A DNA stretch of 52,704 nucleotides, from positions 1-52,704 of the forward strand of contig JAFYIE010000024.1 of assembly GCA_017538795.1 (NCBI GenBank), in the 5' to 3' direction. The notes under the pieces were generated by a model that had not been told where the DNA came from, did not search any database, and saw nothing but the letters and a program-made list of their open reading frames with translations. Source of the stretch: Bacteroidales bacterium (lineage in GTDB: Bacteria; Bacteroidota; Bacteroidia; Bacteroidales; F082). Both the position numbers and the translations under genes were made by a program. This document shows positions 6,316 to 15,121 of this stretch, one piece after another (position 1 is the first letter of the stretch; each line of letters starts with the position of its first letter).

Positions 6316-9141
6316 CTAATGTAATAATTTTGTCGTGGGGGCAGTCTCAAGACATATTATACTTGGTACGTTCTCCCAGTCATGGAATCTCAGAAGTTGA
6401 TATCCAATTCCCGCAAATCCCATGAATAATCCTACTTGACTGTTTCTGTTATCATCTCCACAGACAATGTCTTTTCCATTACTAATATATCTGGCTATTG
6501 CATTAATCCATTCTGTGCAACAAATTCTTTCTCTGAAGAACTGACTTGATATTGATTTAAGAACCTCCAGATTCCCCATTGAACCATGACATATGGAAAG
6601 ATTATACCCGATTCGCCTTTCAATCTGCCCTATTGCCAATGACAACTCCTGTTCTATTCCAGAGTCCTCGTAACCTTCAGAACACAAAAAAAGCCTAGAC
6701 AGTGCAATTCCTGTTGCTCCGTGACACCAACTTCCACTGTCCCCTTTTGATGATGGATTCCTACCATCTATCCATCCTTTCACTTCTTCCGAGTAGAAAG
6801 AACGGTCGTGGAGCAGTGACTGACAAAACATATTATAATATCGTCTGTCCTTTAGATGTTTTGCAAGTTGGAACATGGCCAGTGCCATTGAAGAACTGCC
6901 ATGAGCAAATCCACCTAATACCATTTGTTTCTCACCTGTTATTTTATTGCCATCTGTATATGTCCAGTACGTTACATCCTTCTTTGTAGTAGCAAGTTGT
7001 CTGATTCGTTCTGCACACTCCTTAAGAATGGCCTGCTTGTCATCTCCTCCCATGAATTTACATTGTACTACTAAAAGTATTAATCCTGCCAGTCCGGACA
7101 TATAATCATATTGAGTAGTAGTTGGGATAAGTCTTTTCACTTCGTTAATAACAGATGTATAGGTAGAACGGTTATAAAAGTCTGGAAACCTCTCCATTAT
7201 ATAAAGTAATCCCGTAATTCCCGACAACGGCGAAATGGGTACTGTGCTCAGATCAATACCATAATAGCTCTCTTTCCAATTTTTACATAACTGTTTGAAT
7301 ATCCTGCTTGCAATTCTTTTATGATTTATGCTATGGCTATAGTTATATAATGTCCTATAAAACAGGCAGATTCCTAACATCCCATCATACATTGAGTCAT
7401 TCATCAAGCATACTTGGAACTTGCCGTCGAAAGAGTTTTTAGTCCTGCATACAAATCCTATTTCATCGTCAATTTCTATCATTCTCTTCTGAATTTCTTT
7501 GTCAATGCGTTCTACTGCATGTCGTATGTCTTGATGATTTATTTCCCTTTCCTCTGTTGGTGAGAGGCGTTCCTTCTTTGTTTTTTCCCCAATGACATCA
7601 ATGAAAAAATTAACCGTTTCGTCAATAATTAACAATTGCTCCTGCTGCCTTTTTATAGTAAGCAATGACAATCTTTTCTTAATTGGCGTAACCCCATTCA
7701 TGTCTGATGTTGTCCATTTTTCAACAACAGAACTATTTGGTAATGTGTATAATGCCAGGTCGCAAGACTTCGTATAGTAATAAGGAATGTTGCCAGATTC
7801 AATCTGGTTGACAATGGACGTTATAAGTCGTTCACATAAATCGCCATAAGACTCTTTTCTTATGATTGGTTTTACAAGTTCCTTAATGCTCTTAGTACCA
7901 TGAAGATAAGGGGGTGTTACCATTTCCCTTAGAAGGTGTGAATATATGATGGTTGGGTGTAAGAGAATTCTAGCCGACAATCCTGTTGTATCATAAGAAT
8001 TAAGGAATTTCAAGATTTCCCCATTATGGTTTCGAAAGAAATTGCATGATTCCGTAAAACCTTCTTTGAGATCTTGTAGTGTTATTTCTGTAATAGGAAA
8101 TGGTTTCCCGTTAATTTTGGGCAAGTGATTGTTTGTCGTTCCAAATTCAAATAGTACAGATGATATTTGGGTACGTTCATTGGCATCATTAAACATCCAG
8201 TCGGGCAATATACCAGTCTGGAGGACAGACTCCTGCAAGTACATGCTAAGTTTTGAACTATCCATATGTTTGAAAACTTTCGATGTGACAGACTCACAAT
8301 CTATAATATATGGACATCCACCTACACAAAGTAAATTGTCTGGGATAATATCCTGAGTTCCTAATAAGTAGAATAAACCCTGTAGCTTCCCTAAATTCTG
8401 GTAATACCCTTTAATTTCTTTCTTACAGGTCATTTCTTTGGTTGCGATGTGGAGATGCCATGAATATTTACCTTTGTCAAGAAATGAAGGAACCCCCATA
8501 TTTATGGTCAAGCCCATACTGGTTAGGCAAGATATTACATCCAATAAGAATTTTTCATTTGCAGCCCCTCGTGGCTTGTAATATAGCTTAACACCATTCT
8601 GAAAAGTTATTGAGGATACACATTTTCCATTATGCAAATCACCTTCAAGAATACAAATTTCTTTAGCAATTGATTCTTCCAGATAAAAATAGGAATTGAG
8701 TTGCTTGTAATCATTATCTAATGAGTATAGAAGTTCATTCAAATAATCTAAAATTCCCTCGGTATATGACTCAAGCATATTCCCCAATTTTGGGTATTTA
8801 TCAAAGCAATATTGAATCCATTCCTCTTTGGACGAAAGGCTTTGTATAAAAAACTGATTTTGCTCTTTTTCTGTGTGACCTTCCAAAAGACTATTCTCTT
8901 TTGCAAGTCTATACTCATACGGGTAAACGAATTTAAAAAACTTCTCATAGGCATATGATACAATTTGATAGGTAATTTGCTCTACAATATCATCTCCCTG
9001 TATGAATGAATTTTTGAAGATATTTTTCGCAACCCTCTCCCGAACGAGGAAGTAGTATGGATACATGAAAACAAGTTTTCTTTCCTTACTTATATTTTCG
9101 TTTGCAAAAACTTTTGCTTGATAAAGTATTTCTGTAATCAT
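6316..9141 (-). CDS. lanM: class II lanthipeptide synthetase LanM
   Basis: This 941-aa bifunctional enzyme should phosphorylate and dehydrate Ser/Thr of the precursor and then cyclise them with Cys. The N-terminal dehydratase domain (about 50-500) shows the LanM kinase-like motifs GDLHNGKCV (167-175), KLYYKPRG (185-192), GTQDIIPDN (261-269) and IDCES (280-284). The C-terminal LanC-like cyclase domain (about 570-930) shows the zinc ligands C806 (WCHG), C851 and H852 (CHG). Length is normal for the family. The gene is AT-rich compared with the flanking element core, which suggests separate acquisition. It lies between the HlyD-like micro-ORF and lanA on the same strand. LanM enzymes are uncommon in Bacteroidales compared with Firmicutes. 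Confidence 0.93.
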   Translation of the reverse strand: MITEILYQAKVFANENISKERKLVFMYPYYFLVRERVAKNIFKNSFIQGDDIVEQITYQIVSYAYEKFFKFVYPYEYRLAKENSLLEGHTEKEQNQFFIQSLSSKEEWIQYCFDKYPKLGNMLESYTEGILDYLNELLYSLDNDYKQLNSYFYLEESIAKEICILEGDLHNGKCVSSITFQNGVKLYYKPRGAANEKFLLDVISCLTSMGLTINMGVPSFLDKGKYSWHLHIATKEMTCKKEIKGYYQNLGKLQGLFYLLGTQDIIPDNLLCVGGCPYIIDCESVTSKVFKHMDSSKLSMYLQESVLQTGILPDWMFNDANERTQISSVLFEFGTTNNHLPKINGKPFPITEITLQDLKEGFTESCNFFRNHNGEILKFLNSYDTTGLSARILLHPTIIYSHLLREMVTPPYLHGTKSIKELVKPIIRKESYGDLCERLITSIVNQIESGNIPYYYTKSCDLALYTLPNSSVVEKWTTSDMNGVTPIKKRLSLLTIKRQQEQLLIIDETVNFFIDVIGEKTKKERLSPTEEREINHQDIRHAVERIDKEIQKRMIEIDDEIGFVCRTKNSFDGKFQVCLMNDSMYDGMLGICLFYRTLYNYSHSINHKRIASRIFKQLCKNWKESYYGIDLSTVPISPLSGITGLLYIMERFPDFYNRSTYTSVINEVKRLIPTTTQYDYMSGLAGLILLVVQCKFMGGDDKQAILKECAERIRQLATTKKDVTYWTYTDGNKITGEKQMVLGGFAHGSSSMALAMFQLAKHLKDRRYYNMFCQSLLHDRSFYSEEVKGWIDGRNPSSKGDSGSWCHGATGIALSRLFLCSEGYEDSGIEQELSLAIGQIERRIGYNLSICHGSMGNLEVLKSISSQFFRERICCTEWINAIARYISNGKDIVCGDDNRNSQVGLFMGFAGIGYQLLRFHDWENVPSIICLETAPTTKLLH

Positions 9142-9182
9142 TTTCTCTTACTAAATGTCATTTGTAGTTCTTTCCTTATAAA

Positions 9183-9335
9183 TCATTTAATAAATAGATA
9201 TGTGAATACAACGCTTATCAATAATATTAGAGAAATTATAATTGTACCACAACGAATAACCAAAGGTGGTTCTTCTCCCATAATATTCCTCACCTTATCG
9301 CTACGGATTCCTATGTTCTCCAAATCTTTAGCCAT
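9183..9335 (-). CDS. 50-aa HlyD-like membrane stub
   Basis: This short ORF encodes 50 residues: a polar N-terminus of about 27 residues (containing 'IGIRSDKVRNIMGEEPP') and then one membrane helix (about 28-48), ending FIK-stop. The pattern matches the N-terminal cytoplasmic tail and inner-membrane helix of Bacteroidetes HlyD-family adaptors that partner C39 ABC exporters. It stops where the periplasmic hairpin and barrel domains would begin. The start codon is 11 bases after the exporter's stop codon, and lanM begins 41 bases after its own stop. It is either a functional microprotein of the exporter or a remnant of a truncated adaptor. No complete adaptor or TolC-type gene is present in the window. 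Confidence 0.65.
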   Translation of the reverse strand: MAKDLENIGIRSDKVRNIMGEEPPLVIRCGTIIISLILLISVVFTYLFIK

Positions 9336-9346
9336 ATCTCAACTAT

Positions 9347-11542
9347 TTAATTTCCTAATTCTAACTGATTCTTTACAAGATTATAATACGCTCCTCTCTT
9401 TGCTGTCAGGGACTTGTGATTTCCTGTCTCAACCACCTTGCCCTTATCCAAGACGATTATCTGATCCGCATTCTTCACTGTACTCAGACGATGTGCTACT
9501 ACCACAACGGTCTTACCTTTATAGAACTTATCCAAATTATCTACAATGGCACGTTCATTGCTTGCATCCAAAGAATTTGTCGCCTCATCAAGGAAGATAA
9601 ACTTCGGATTCTTATATACTGCACGTGCAATCAAGATACGCTGCTTCTGACCTTGGCTTAATCCCATTCCGTCCCTTCCAATATTTGTATTGAACTTCAA
9701 CGGGAGAACCATAACAAAGTCTTTGACATTAGCGATTTCGGCAGCCATTTCAAGTCTTTCTTCATCTATCTCGCCATCATCAACCGCAATATTCCTTGCA
9801 ATAGACTCAGAGAAGATGACACCATCTTGCATGACAACACCACATTGCCGCCGCCACCATTTCAAGTTGTATTCGGATATGTTGTGGCCAGCAATCGTTA
9901 TTTCACCATTCATTACTGGGTAATACCCCAGCATGAGTTTTATCAGTGTGGTCTTGCCACTTCCTGATGCCCCCACGATGGCTGTAATTTTCCCCTCTGG
10001 GATATGTATGTTCACGCCCTCAATAGTCTTCGACAGGGCATGAGGGTCATACTTGAAGTCAATATTGCTCAATTCTATATCATGACTTTCATTGTCAAAC
10101 TCTGTTCTTGAACGATTGTAATCTTCTTCATTGTCCTTTTTGTGAATCTCATTGATACGCTCAAGGCTTATCTTCACGTCCTGTATAGAGTATATGAAGT
10201 GCATAAGTTGCTCTATAGGGCTGTTTAGCTGGCCTATGATATACTGCACGGCCAACATCATACCAAGTGTAAGGCTTCCATTAATGACTGCAGTAGCTGA
10301 GACAACGGTAATGATGATATTCTTTAATTCATTGATAAAGATGCTCCCAGCCTCCTGCGTCTGTTGGAGTTTCAGACTTTTCATTTGGATGTGGAATAGG
10401 TCTGCCTGTACATCCTCCCATTCCCAGCGTCTGCGCTGCTCACAGTCTTGCAGCTTGATTTCCTGCATCGAGGTCAGGAACTGGTAGGTCTTATTGTTGT
10501 TTGCTGCCTGTTGCTCAAAGAGTTCATAGTCAATAACCTTACGACGTCGCAAAAACAGTGCCATCCATCCACCATACAGAATACTTCCAATAAGAAATAT
10601 TAAGAAGATGAGCCTGTTATAGACCAACAGTACACAACTGAACACAGCGAAGCTAATCAAAGAGAATGCCACATTTAATGTCTGCTGTGTCAGGAATGAG
10701 TTAACCCGTGAATGATCACCGATACGCTGCATCAAATCACCCATCAGTTTTGTATCGAAGAACGACATAGGCAGCTGAAGCAGTTTAATGAAGAAGTCGC
10801 TTACCAATGAAATGTTGATACGCATGGAGATATGCAGCAAGAGCCACCTGCGTATGAAGTCGACAGATGTTCGGCTGAGTGTGATGACAAGTTGCCCTAT
10901 CAAAATAAGCCAGATGAAACCTATATCCTTGTTTTTAATGCCAATATCGACGATGTTCTGGGTAAGGAATGGCAATGCAAGTTGTAGAAGGCTTCCAACA
11001 AGCAAGCCAAGTATTATTTGGAAGAAATACTTACGGTATTGCTTGATATAACCGAACAAGAATTTGAAAGGCTTGTCTGTTCTTGACTCGTATTCGCCAG
11101 AATTCTCATAAAAAGCCTGTGTTGGCTCAAGAAACATGGCAATTCCTTTTCCTTCTTTCCCTTGTCCCATTTCTATCCAATGCTGTTTGAATTCATCTGT
11201 AGTGTAAGTTATCAATCCTTTCCCCGGGTCAGCAACGTAAAATTTGCGCCCTTTCTTTACCTTATATAAAACAACAAAGTGATTCTGGTTCCAGTGAAGA
11301 ATACATGGTAACGTTGCCGAGGATAGTTCATCTATAGTTAAACGACCACTAATGGTATATAATCCAATTTTAACGGCTGCGTCTCTGATGCCGAGAAGGG
11401 ACACACCTTCAGTAGTTGCAAAACAAATATTCGAAAGATAATCCTGACAAAATGTCCTTCCATGATACGCACATATCATTTGTAAGCATGCGATCCCGCA
11501 TTTCATACTGTCATATTGCTTAATATAGTGTATCTTTTTCAT
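9347..11542 (-). CDS. lanT: C39-peptidase-containing ABC exporter for GG-leader peptides
   Basis: This 731-aa inner-membrane transporter should cleave GG leaders and export the mature peptides using ATP. The N-terminal C39 domain (about 1-140) has the catalytic triad C15 (MKCGIACL), H88 (NHFVVL) and D105 (ADPGKG). A six-helix membrane domain follows (about 165-460), then an ABC ATPase with Walker A GASGSGKTT, signature LSQGQKQR and Walker B FLDEATN. It is full length for the family. Being the only exporter in the cluster, it probably serves lanA and both two-cysteine peptides. It begins 6 bases after the upstream barrel gene, and the HlyD-like stub follows after 11 bases. Confidence 0.92.
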   Translation of the reverse strand: MKKIHYIKQYDSMKCGIACLQMICAYHGRTFCQDYLSNICFATTEGVSLLGIRDAAVKIGLYTISGRLTIDELSSATLPCILHWNQNHFVVLYKVKKGRKFYVADPGKGLITYTTDEFKQHWIEMGQGKEGKGIAMFLEPTQAFYENSGEYESRTDKPFKFLFGYIKQYRKYFFQIILGLLVGSLLQLALPFLTQNIVDIGIKNKDIGFIWLILIGQLVITLSRTSVDFIRRWLLLHISMRINISLVSDFFIKLLQLPMSFFDTKLMGDLMQRIGDHSRVNSFLTQQTLNVAFSLISFAVFSCVLLVYNRLIFLIFLIGSILYGGWMALFLRRRKVIDYELFEQQAANNNKTYQFLTSMQEIKLQDCEQRRRWEWEDVQADLFHIQMKSLKLQQTQEAGSIFINELKNIIITVVSATAVINGSLTLGMMLAVQYIIGQLNSPIEQLMHFIYSIQDVKISLERINEIHKKDNEEDYNRSRTEFDNESHDIELSNIDFKYDPHALSKTIEGVNIHIPEGKITAIVGASGSGKTTLIKLMLGYYPVMNGEITIAGHNISEYNLKWWRRQCGVVMQDGVIFSESIARNIAVDDGEIDEERLEMAAEIANVKDFVMVLPLKFNTNIGRDGMGLSQGQKQRILIARAVYKNPKFIFLDEATNSLDASNERAIVDNLDKFYKGKTVVVVAHRLSTVKNADQIIVLDKGKVVETGNHKSLTAKRGAYYNLVKNQLELGN

Positions 11543-11548
11543 ATAGTA

Positions 11549-14098
11549 TTATAACTTATAATATACTGAAAAAAACAACTCCCGTCCACGGATGCGGTTG
11601 GTGGAGGTGCTGCTGGTGAGGTCGCTGGTGATGACGTATGAATAGGTGTCACGGTTCAGCAGATTGTTGAGCGAGAGAGTGAGATCAAGACGCTTTGACT
11701 TGTAACTGGCTTTGATGTCAGCCAGAAAGAAGTCTTTGTAGTTGCCGCTGGTAATCTCGTTGCGGTAATACTCGCCCCGGAGGTCGATAGTGAACGGGCT
11801 TACAGGAATGATGATGGAAAGGTCTTGCTTCCAGCCGTCAGTCTTCAGCGAATAATCCATCGACTGTATCTTCATGCGGTTCTGATTGAACGTGAGACCA
11901 TAGCGCAGATGCATGTCCTTCCAAAAAGAGAAGTCAAGACCTGCGCGAACGTTGAGCATCAGACTGTTGTAGTCGGTCATTATTCCATTTTGAAGCATCG
12001 AGGCATCGCTGTTAAGATACAAGGCACGGAGATTGACAACGCCATTCCATAGGTTGATGCCCTTGCTGGCTATCAGGTTGGCTTGCCAGGAATCCGACTT
12101 GCTTTCCTGCTCTACAGCAGAGAGGATGATGTAATCGCCCACGAACTGACGTGTCGGTGTATAGGGCGAGGTGCTGAAACTACGCGATACGGTCAAGATG
12201 GTGTGCAAGGCTTTCAGTGCATCATTATAGTTGATGCCGCCATGAACGGCCTGCGTATGACTGTGCCGATAGCCCGCATAGCCTCGGTTGATATACTGGA
12301 AGTCCTGCAATATCAGTGAACGGTAGAAACGACTGGCATCCAAAGGCTCCACAGATGCAGAACCACCCAACGAAAGACGCAGACGGGGCGTGACATACCA
12401 TCGGATGCTGAGGTCTGGCGTGAAGAGTATTTGGTGATGACCATTGTCGTGGCTGTATTTCTCGTAAAGGTATTCCGTTGTTGGGCTGAGTTCTACATTG
12501 ATGTCGCGCGTCTTATAAGTCAGATTCGGCTGCACATAAATGCGGGCAAAAGAGAAACGGCTGTTATCTGCCAACAGTCCGATGGTATCGGGAAGTCCTG
12601 TCAGATCAGACTCCAGACGATGCAAGGCTGCATTCACACCCGCTTTCAGTGAGAGGCTGAATCGTCCGAGTTTGATGCCACCCATAGCATAAGTATCGGT
12701 GCTGTATCGCTGACCGCTGACGTACTGATAAAGTGTGTCAACGGACAATGACTGCGGACGGCTGATGATGCGGTTATTGGAATAGAGCGAAACAAGGCTG
12801 TTGCCGTACTTGCGGATGATATACAGATTGTCCTTGATATCGTATTCGGGCTTGCGGGCAAACTGATTATGGTTGGATGAACCCGACTCATTAAGCCACT
12901 GGCGGCTCCATGTGAAATCGCCCGAAAGCGAGTTCTTCAGATATTGGTTGGTGCTGTTGCGCTCATACTTCACCAGTGCGTATAGTTCGTTGTCCTTTTG
13001 CAGATAGTCCTTGCGATTGTCGATGATGCGGTTACCGTCTGGCAGGAAATACTCCGTGCGCCTTTCACCCTCTGCCGTTTCGCGGTTGTTGTTATAGATT
13101 ATCTGTACGTTCATCTGCGATGACTCATTAAACCGTTTCAGTGTGTTGAGCGTGACGGCATGGCTGCGATTGAACAATGTACGGCTTTCGGCAAGGTTGG
13201 GTGTCGTAGGCGGTGACAGTTGGATATAGTCGCCTTGACTTTCCAAATCGTCGAAGTTGAATAGACTCGTTGTTTCCTTGCTGATGTCCTGCCCCGTGTT
13301 GTTGGTCTTGTAGGTGAGCATGGTCTGGAAATCTGACTTCAACCGCAGGCCAAAGCCCTCGAATTTCCATAACCCTGTATGGCTGCTGATGCCTGCCCCG
13401 CCGTTGAACGATGTCACCCAATGGCTCTTGGCTCCCTCTTTCATACGGATGTTCACTGCCGCCTCGTCGGTATAGGTGAAGTCCTCCAGCACGCGGATGG
13501 GCTGATGGTTTTTCATCACCTGCACGGAGCCTACATCCACCTGTGGCAGTGAGTTGGTAGCTATGCCGTATTTGTCGCCCAGCATATCCAGCCCCTCGAT
13601 ATAGAACTTACTGATAGGCTTACCCTCATACTTGATCTGTCCGTTCTGCTTGTTCACCTCGAAACCAGGGATGCGAGCCAGCACGTCACCTATGTTGCGG
13701 TCGTTCTGGTCGGCAAAGGTCGCCACGTTGTATGTCAGTGTGTCGCCATGTTCACGCACCTTACTGGCCTTGACGGTCACTTCCTTTAGAGCAACGGCTT
13801 CCTCTTGCATCACTATTCTCAACGGCTTCTCGTTTGACAGATTATCAATGCGCTGTTTCTTGAAACCAAGCATCGAGACTTCCAGATAACTATCGGCATT
13901 TGCTTCAATAGAGAACGAGCCTTTGCTGTCGGTCTTGCCATAGCTTATCATCTTATTAGTGCCATTGCTGCGCACTTGGATAATGGCACCAGTCAACGGA
14001 TCACCTTTTTTGTCGGTGACCGTTCCCATTATCCGCATCTGCGCCAAGGTCAAGAGCGGAAAGAGGCTGCATAGTATAATAATAAAGTGTCGCTTCAT
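11549..14098 (-). CDS. TonB-dependent-receptor-like barrel with carboxypeptidase-regulatory domain
   Basis: This 849-aa outer membrane protein has a signal peptide (about 1-19), a CarboxypepD_reg-like beta domain (about 20-105, 'MGTVTDKKGDPLTGAIIQV'), a plug-like segment (about 110-220, 'IGDVLARIPGFEV') and a long C-terminal barrel. Its ATG overlaps the stop codon of the preceding GLPGLI gene (ATGA), so the two are translationally coupled. Pairing of GLPGLI proteins with this type of barrel is common in Bacteroidetes, but the function of the pair is unknown. In this cluster it could take part in peptide passage, immunity or receptor functions at the outer membrane. It differs from the downstream 685-aa barrel, which lacks the first domain. 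Confidence 0.82.
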   Translation of the reverse strand: MKRHFIIILCSLFPLLTLAQMRIMGTVTDKKGDPLTGAIIQVRSNGTNKMISYGKTDSKGSFSIEANADSYLEVSMLGFKKQRIDNLSNEKPLRIVMQEEAVALKEVTVKASKVREHGDTLTYNVATFADQNDRNIGDVLARIPGFEVNKQNGQIKYEGKPISKFYIEGLDMLGDKYGIATNSLPQVDVGSVQVMKNHQPIRVLEDFTYTDEAAVNIRMKEGAKSHWVTSFNGGAGISSHTGLWKFEGFGLRLKSDFQTMLTYKTNNTGQDISKETTSLFNFDDLESQGDYIQLSPPTTPNLAESRTLFNRSHAVTLNTLKRFNESSQMNVQIIYNNNRETAEGERRTEYFLPDGNRIIDNRKDYLQKDNELYALVKYERNSTNQYLKNSLSGDFTWSRQWLNESGSSNHNQFARKPEYDIKDNLYIIRKYGNSLVSLYSNNRIISRPQSLSVDTLYQYVSGQRYSTDTYAMGGIKLGRFSLSLKAGVNAALHRLESDLTGLPDTIGLLADNSRFSFARIYVQPNLTYKTRDINVELSPTTEYLYEKYSHDNGHHQILFTPDLSIRWYVTPRLRLSLGGSASVEPLDASRFYRSLILQDFQYINRGYAGYRHSHTQAVHGGINYNDALKALHTILTVSRSFSTSPYTPTRQFVGDYIILSAVEQESKSDSWQANLIASKGINLWNGVVNLRALYLNSDASMLQNGIMTDYNSLMLNVRAGLDFSFWKDMHLRYGLTFNQNRMKIQSMDYSLKTDGWKQDLSIIIPVSPFTIDLRGEYYRNEITSGNYKDFFLADIKASYKSKRLDLTLSLNNLLNRDTYSYVITSDLTSSTSTNRIRGRELFFSVYYKL

Positions 14099-14865
14099 TC
14101 CAGTTCCATGAGAGGTGTTATAATTGTACCTGCCGGGTAGGAACTCGGATTGGTCTTCATTTTCAGATACTTCTTTCTGTCCACAGGTTGATACTTGAAG
14201 TCGGCTAAGTTATAGAATGTCACGGGTGAGATGCCAGTAGTCGAAATACTGTAGGCGGTAATGGTTATATAGCCACTACATTCTGCCTGCAGGATGATAC
14301 CTGGCAGTCCGTTCAGTTTCCAAGGGCCGAGGCTCACGGGGATGCCCTCGGCATACCATACTGCCCACTCTCTTCCCCGAAACTTGGTCGTAGCCTTGTG
14401 GCACTTATAGCCGAGAAGCGTCAACGTAGAATCCTCTTCAATAGTCCACTCCATCGTAGGTATTTCTTCCTCCACAAGATATTTGTTTTCGAAAACCCTT
14501 GTATAGACAGACACTTTGCCTGCCACAAGATTCCAATACAAGTAGTCGCCATGACCAGGAGAAGCAGGCCGCTGTTTAGTAGGATCGTCCCGATGCATGG
14601 CTGCTTCAATCATTTCGTCCAGCACAATATTTCTCATGGAAGGGTCTGGCGAATTCCTCAAAGAATCGTCACGCAGTTTATTCAAACTGAAATATTGGCT
14701 CGCGTTCTTTCCACAACGGAGAGCATACATGTCCTTGTTGTTTGCTTGAACCACGTCGTATCGGACTTCCAGAGTTGAAGGCTCTATTTCGTATGTACTC
14801 TGTGCATTTGCCCCTATCCGTACTAATAGGAGACCCATTCCTGCATATAATATATATTTTTTCAT
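14095..14865 (-). CDS. GLPGLI family protein (second copy)
   Basis: This 256-aa secreted protein has a signal peptide (about 1-21, ending GANAQS) and the family hallmark WKLNGLPGIILQAE near residue 190, preceded by a conserved 'VWYAEGIPVSLGPWK'. GLPGLI proteins are Bacteroidetes-specific, periplasmic or surface proteins of unknown biochemical role. They are often found next to GG-leader peptides and TonB-type barrels. This copy follows a two-cysteine GG-peptide and its stem-loop, and its stop overlaps the start of the 849-aa barrel gene. A homologue lies at 16624-17451 in the same arrangement, after another GG-peptide, so each peptide appears paired with its own GLPGLI protein. Confidence 0.85.
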   Translation of the reverse strand: MKKYILYAGMGLLLVRIGANAQSTYEIEPSTLEVRYDVVQANNKDMYALRCGKNASQYFSLNKLRDDSLRNSPDPSMRNIVLDEMIEAAMHRDDPTKQRPASPGHGDYLYWNLVAGKVSVYTRVFENKYLVEEEIPTMEWTIEEDSTLTLLGYKCHKATTKFRGREWAVWYAEGIPVSLGPWKLNGLPGIILQAECSGYITITAYSISTTGISPVTFYNLADFKYQPVDRKKYLKMKTNPSSYPAGTIITPLMELE

Positions 14866-14884
14866 TTTATTCTGCTTTTTTATA

Positions 14885-14916
14885 GAGTACCCCCATTTTG
14901 ATTAATGGGAGTACTC
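14885..14916 (-). promoter_or_regulatory. stem-loop downstream of the 53-aa peptide gene
   Basis: The arms are 14885-14897 and 14904-14916 (13 bases each) around a 6-base loop. The one non-identical position is a U-G wobble in the minus-strand RNA but a C-A mismatch on the plus strand, so the structure favours the cluster transcript. No U-run follows. It lies between the peptide stop codon (14935) and the GLPGLI start (14865), like the loops after the other two peptide genes. Confidence 0.65.
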
Positions 14917-14934
14917 CAACAATGTTATAGAGGC

Positions 14935-15096
14935 TTAGCAGTTTTTCTCAAAGTCGTCCGCCCATTCCTCCCAATCTTCGGCACTTGCAGTTTTGTCTCT
15001 TATGTAAGCATCTGCAAGTGCTTGAAGTTTCTTGCACTCTTTTTCATTTTTGCCACCATGAACTTCCATGAGTTCTGAAATTGTTAATTTTTTCAT
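14935..15096 (-). CDS. 53-aa GG-leader peptide with two cysteines
   Basis: The peptide begins MKKLTISELMEVHGG. The GG at residues 14-15 marks a short leader of the Bacteroidales natural-product type. The predicted core (16-53) is acidic, with Cys 21 and a C-terminal Cys 53, and contains an acidic tryptophan patch (DWEEWADDF, 41-49). An in-frame ATG at 15144 would add 16 residues, but the start at 15096 gives the standard MKKL leader and avoids extending into the gap after the VKOR gene. With few Ser/Thr and exactly two Cys, a single disulfide is more likely than lanthionine rings. It lies 25 bases after the VKOR-thioredoxin gene. Layout matches the 52-aa peptide at 17511-17669. Confidence 0.8.
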   Translation of the reverse strand: MKKLTISELMEVHGGKNEKECKKLQALADAYIRDKTASAEDWEEWADDFEKNC

Positions 15097-15121
15097 TTTT
15101 TTGATTTTTAAATTGTTAAAC

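Noticed and set aside
9118-9600. 160-codon plus-strand ORF across the lanM-exporter junction
   Set aside because: It is antisense to lanM, the HlyD-like stub and the exporter, and looks like non-coding sequence. The minus-strand stub explains the gap better.
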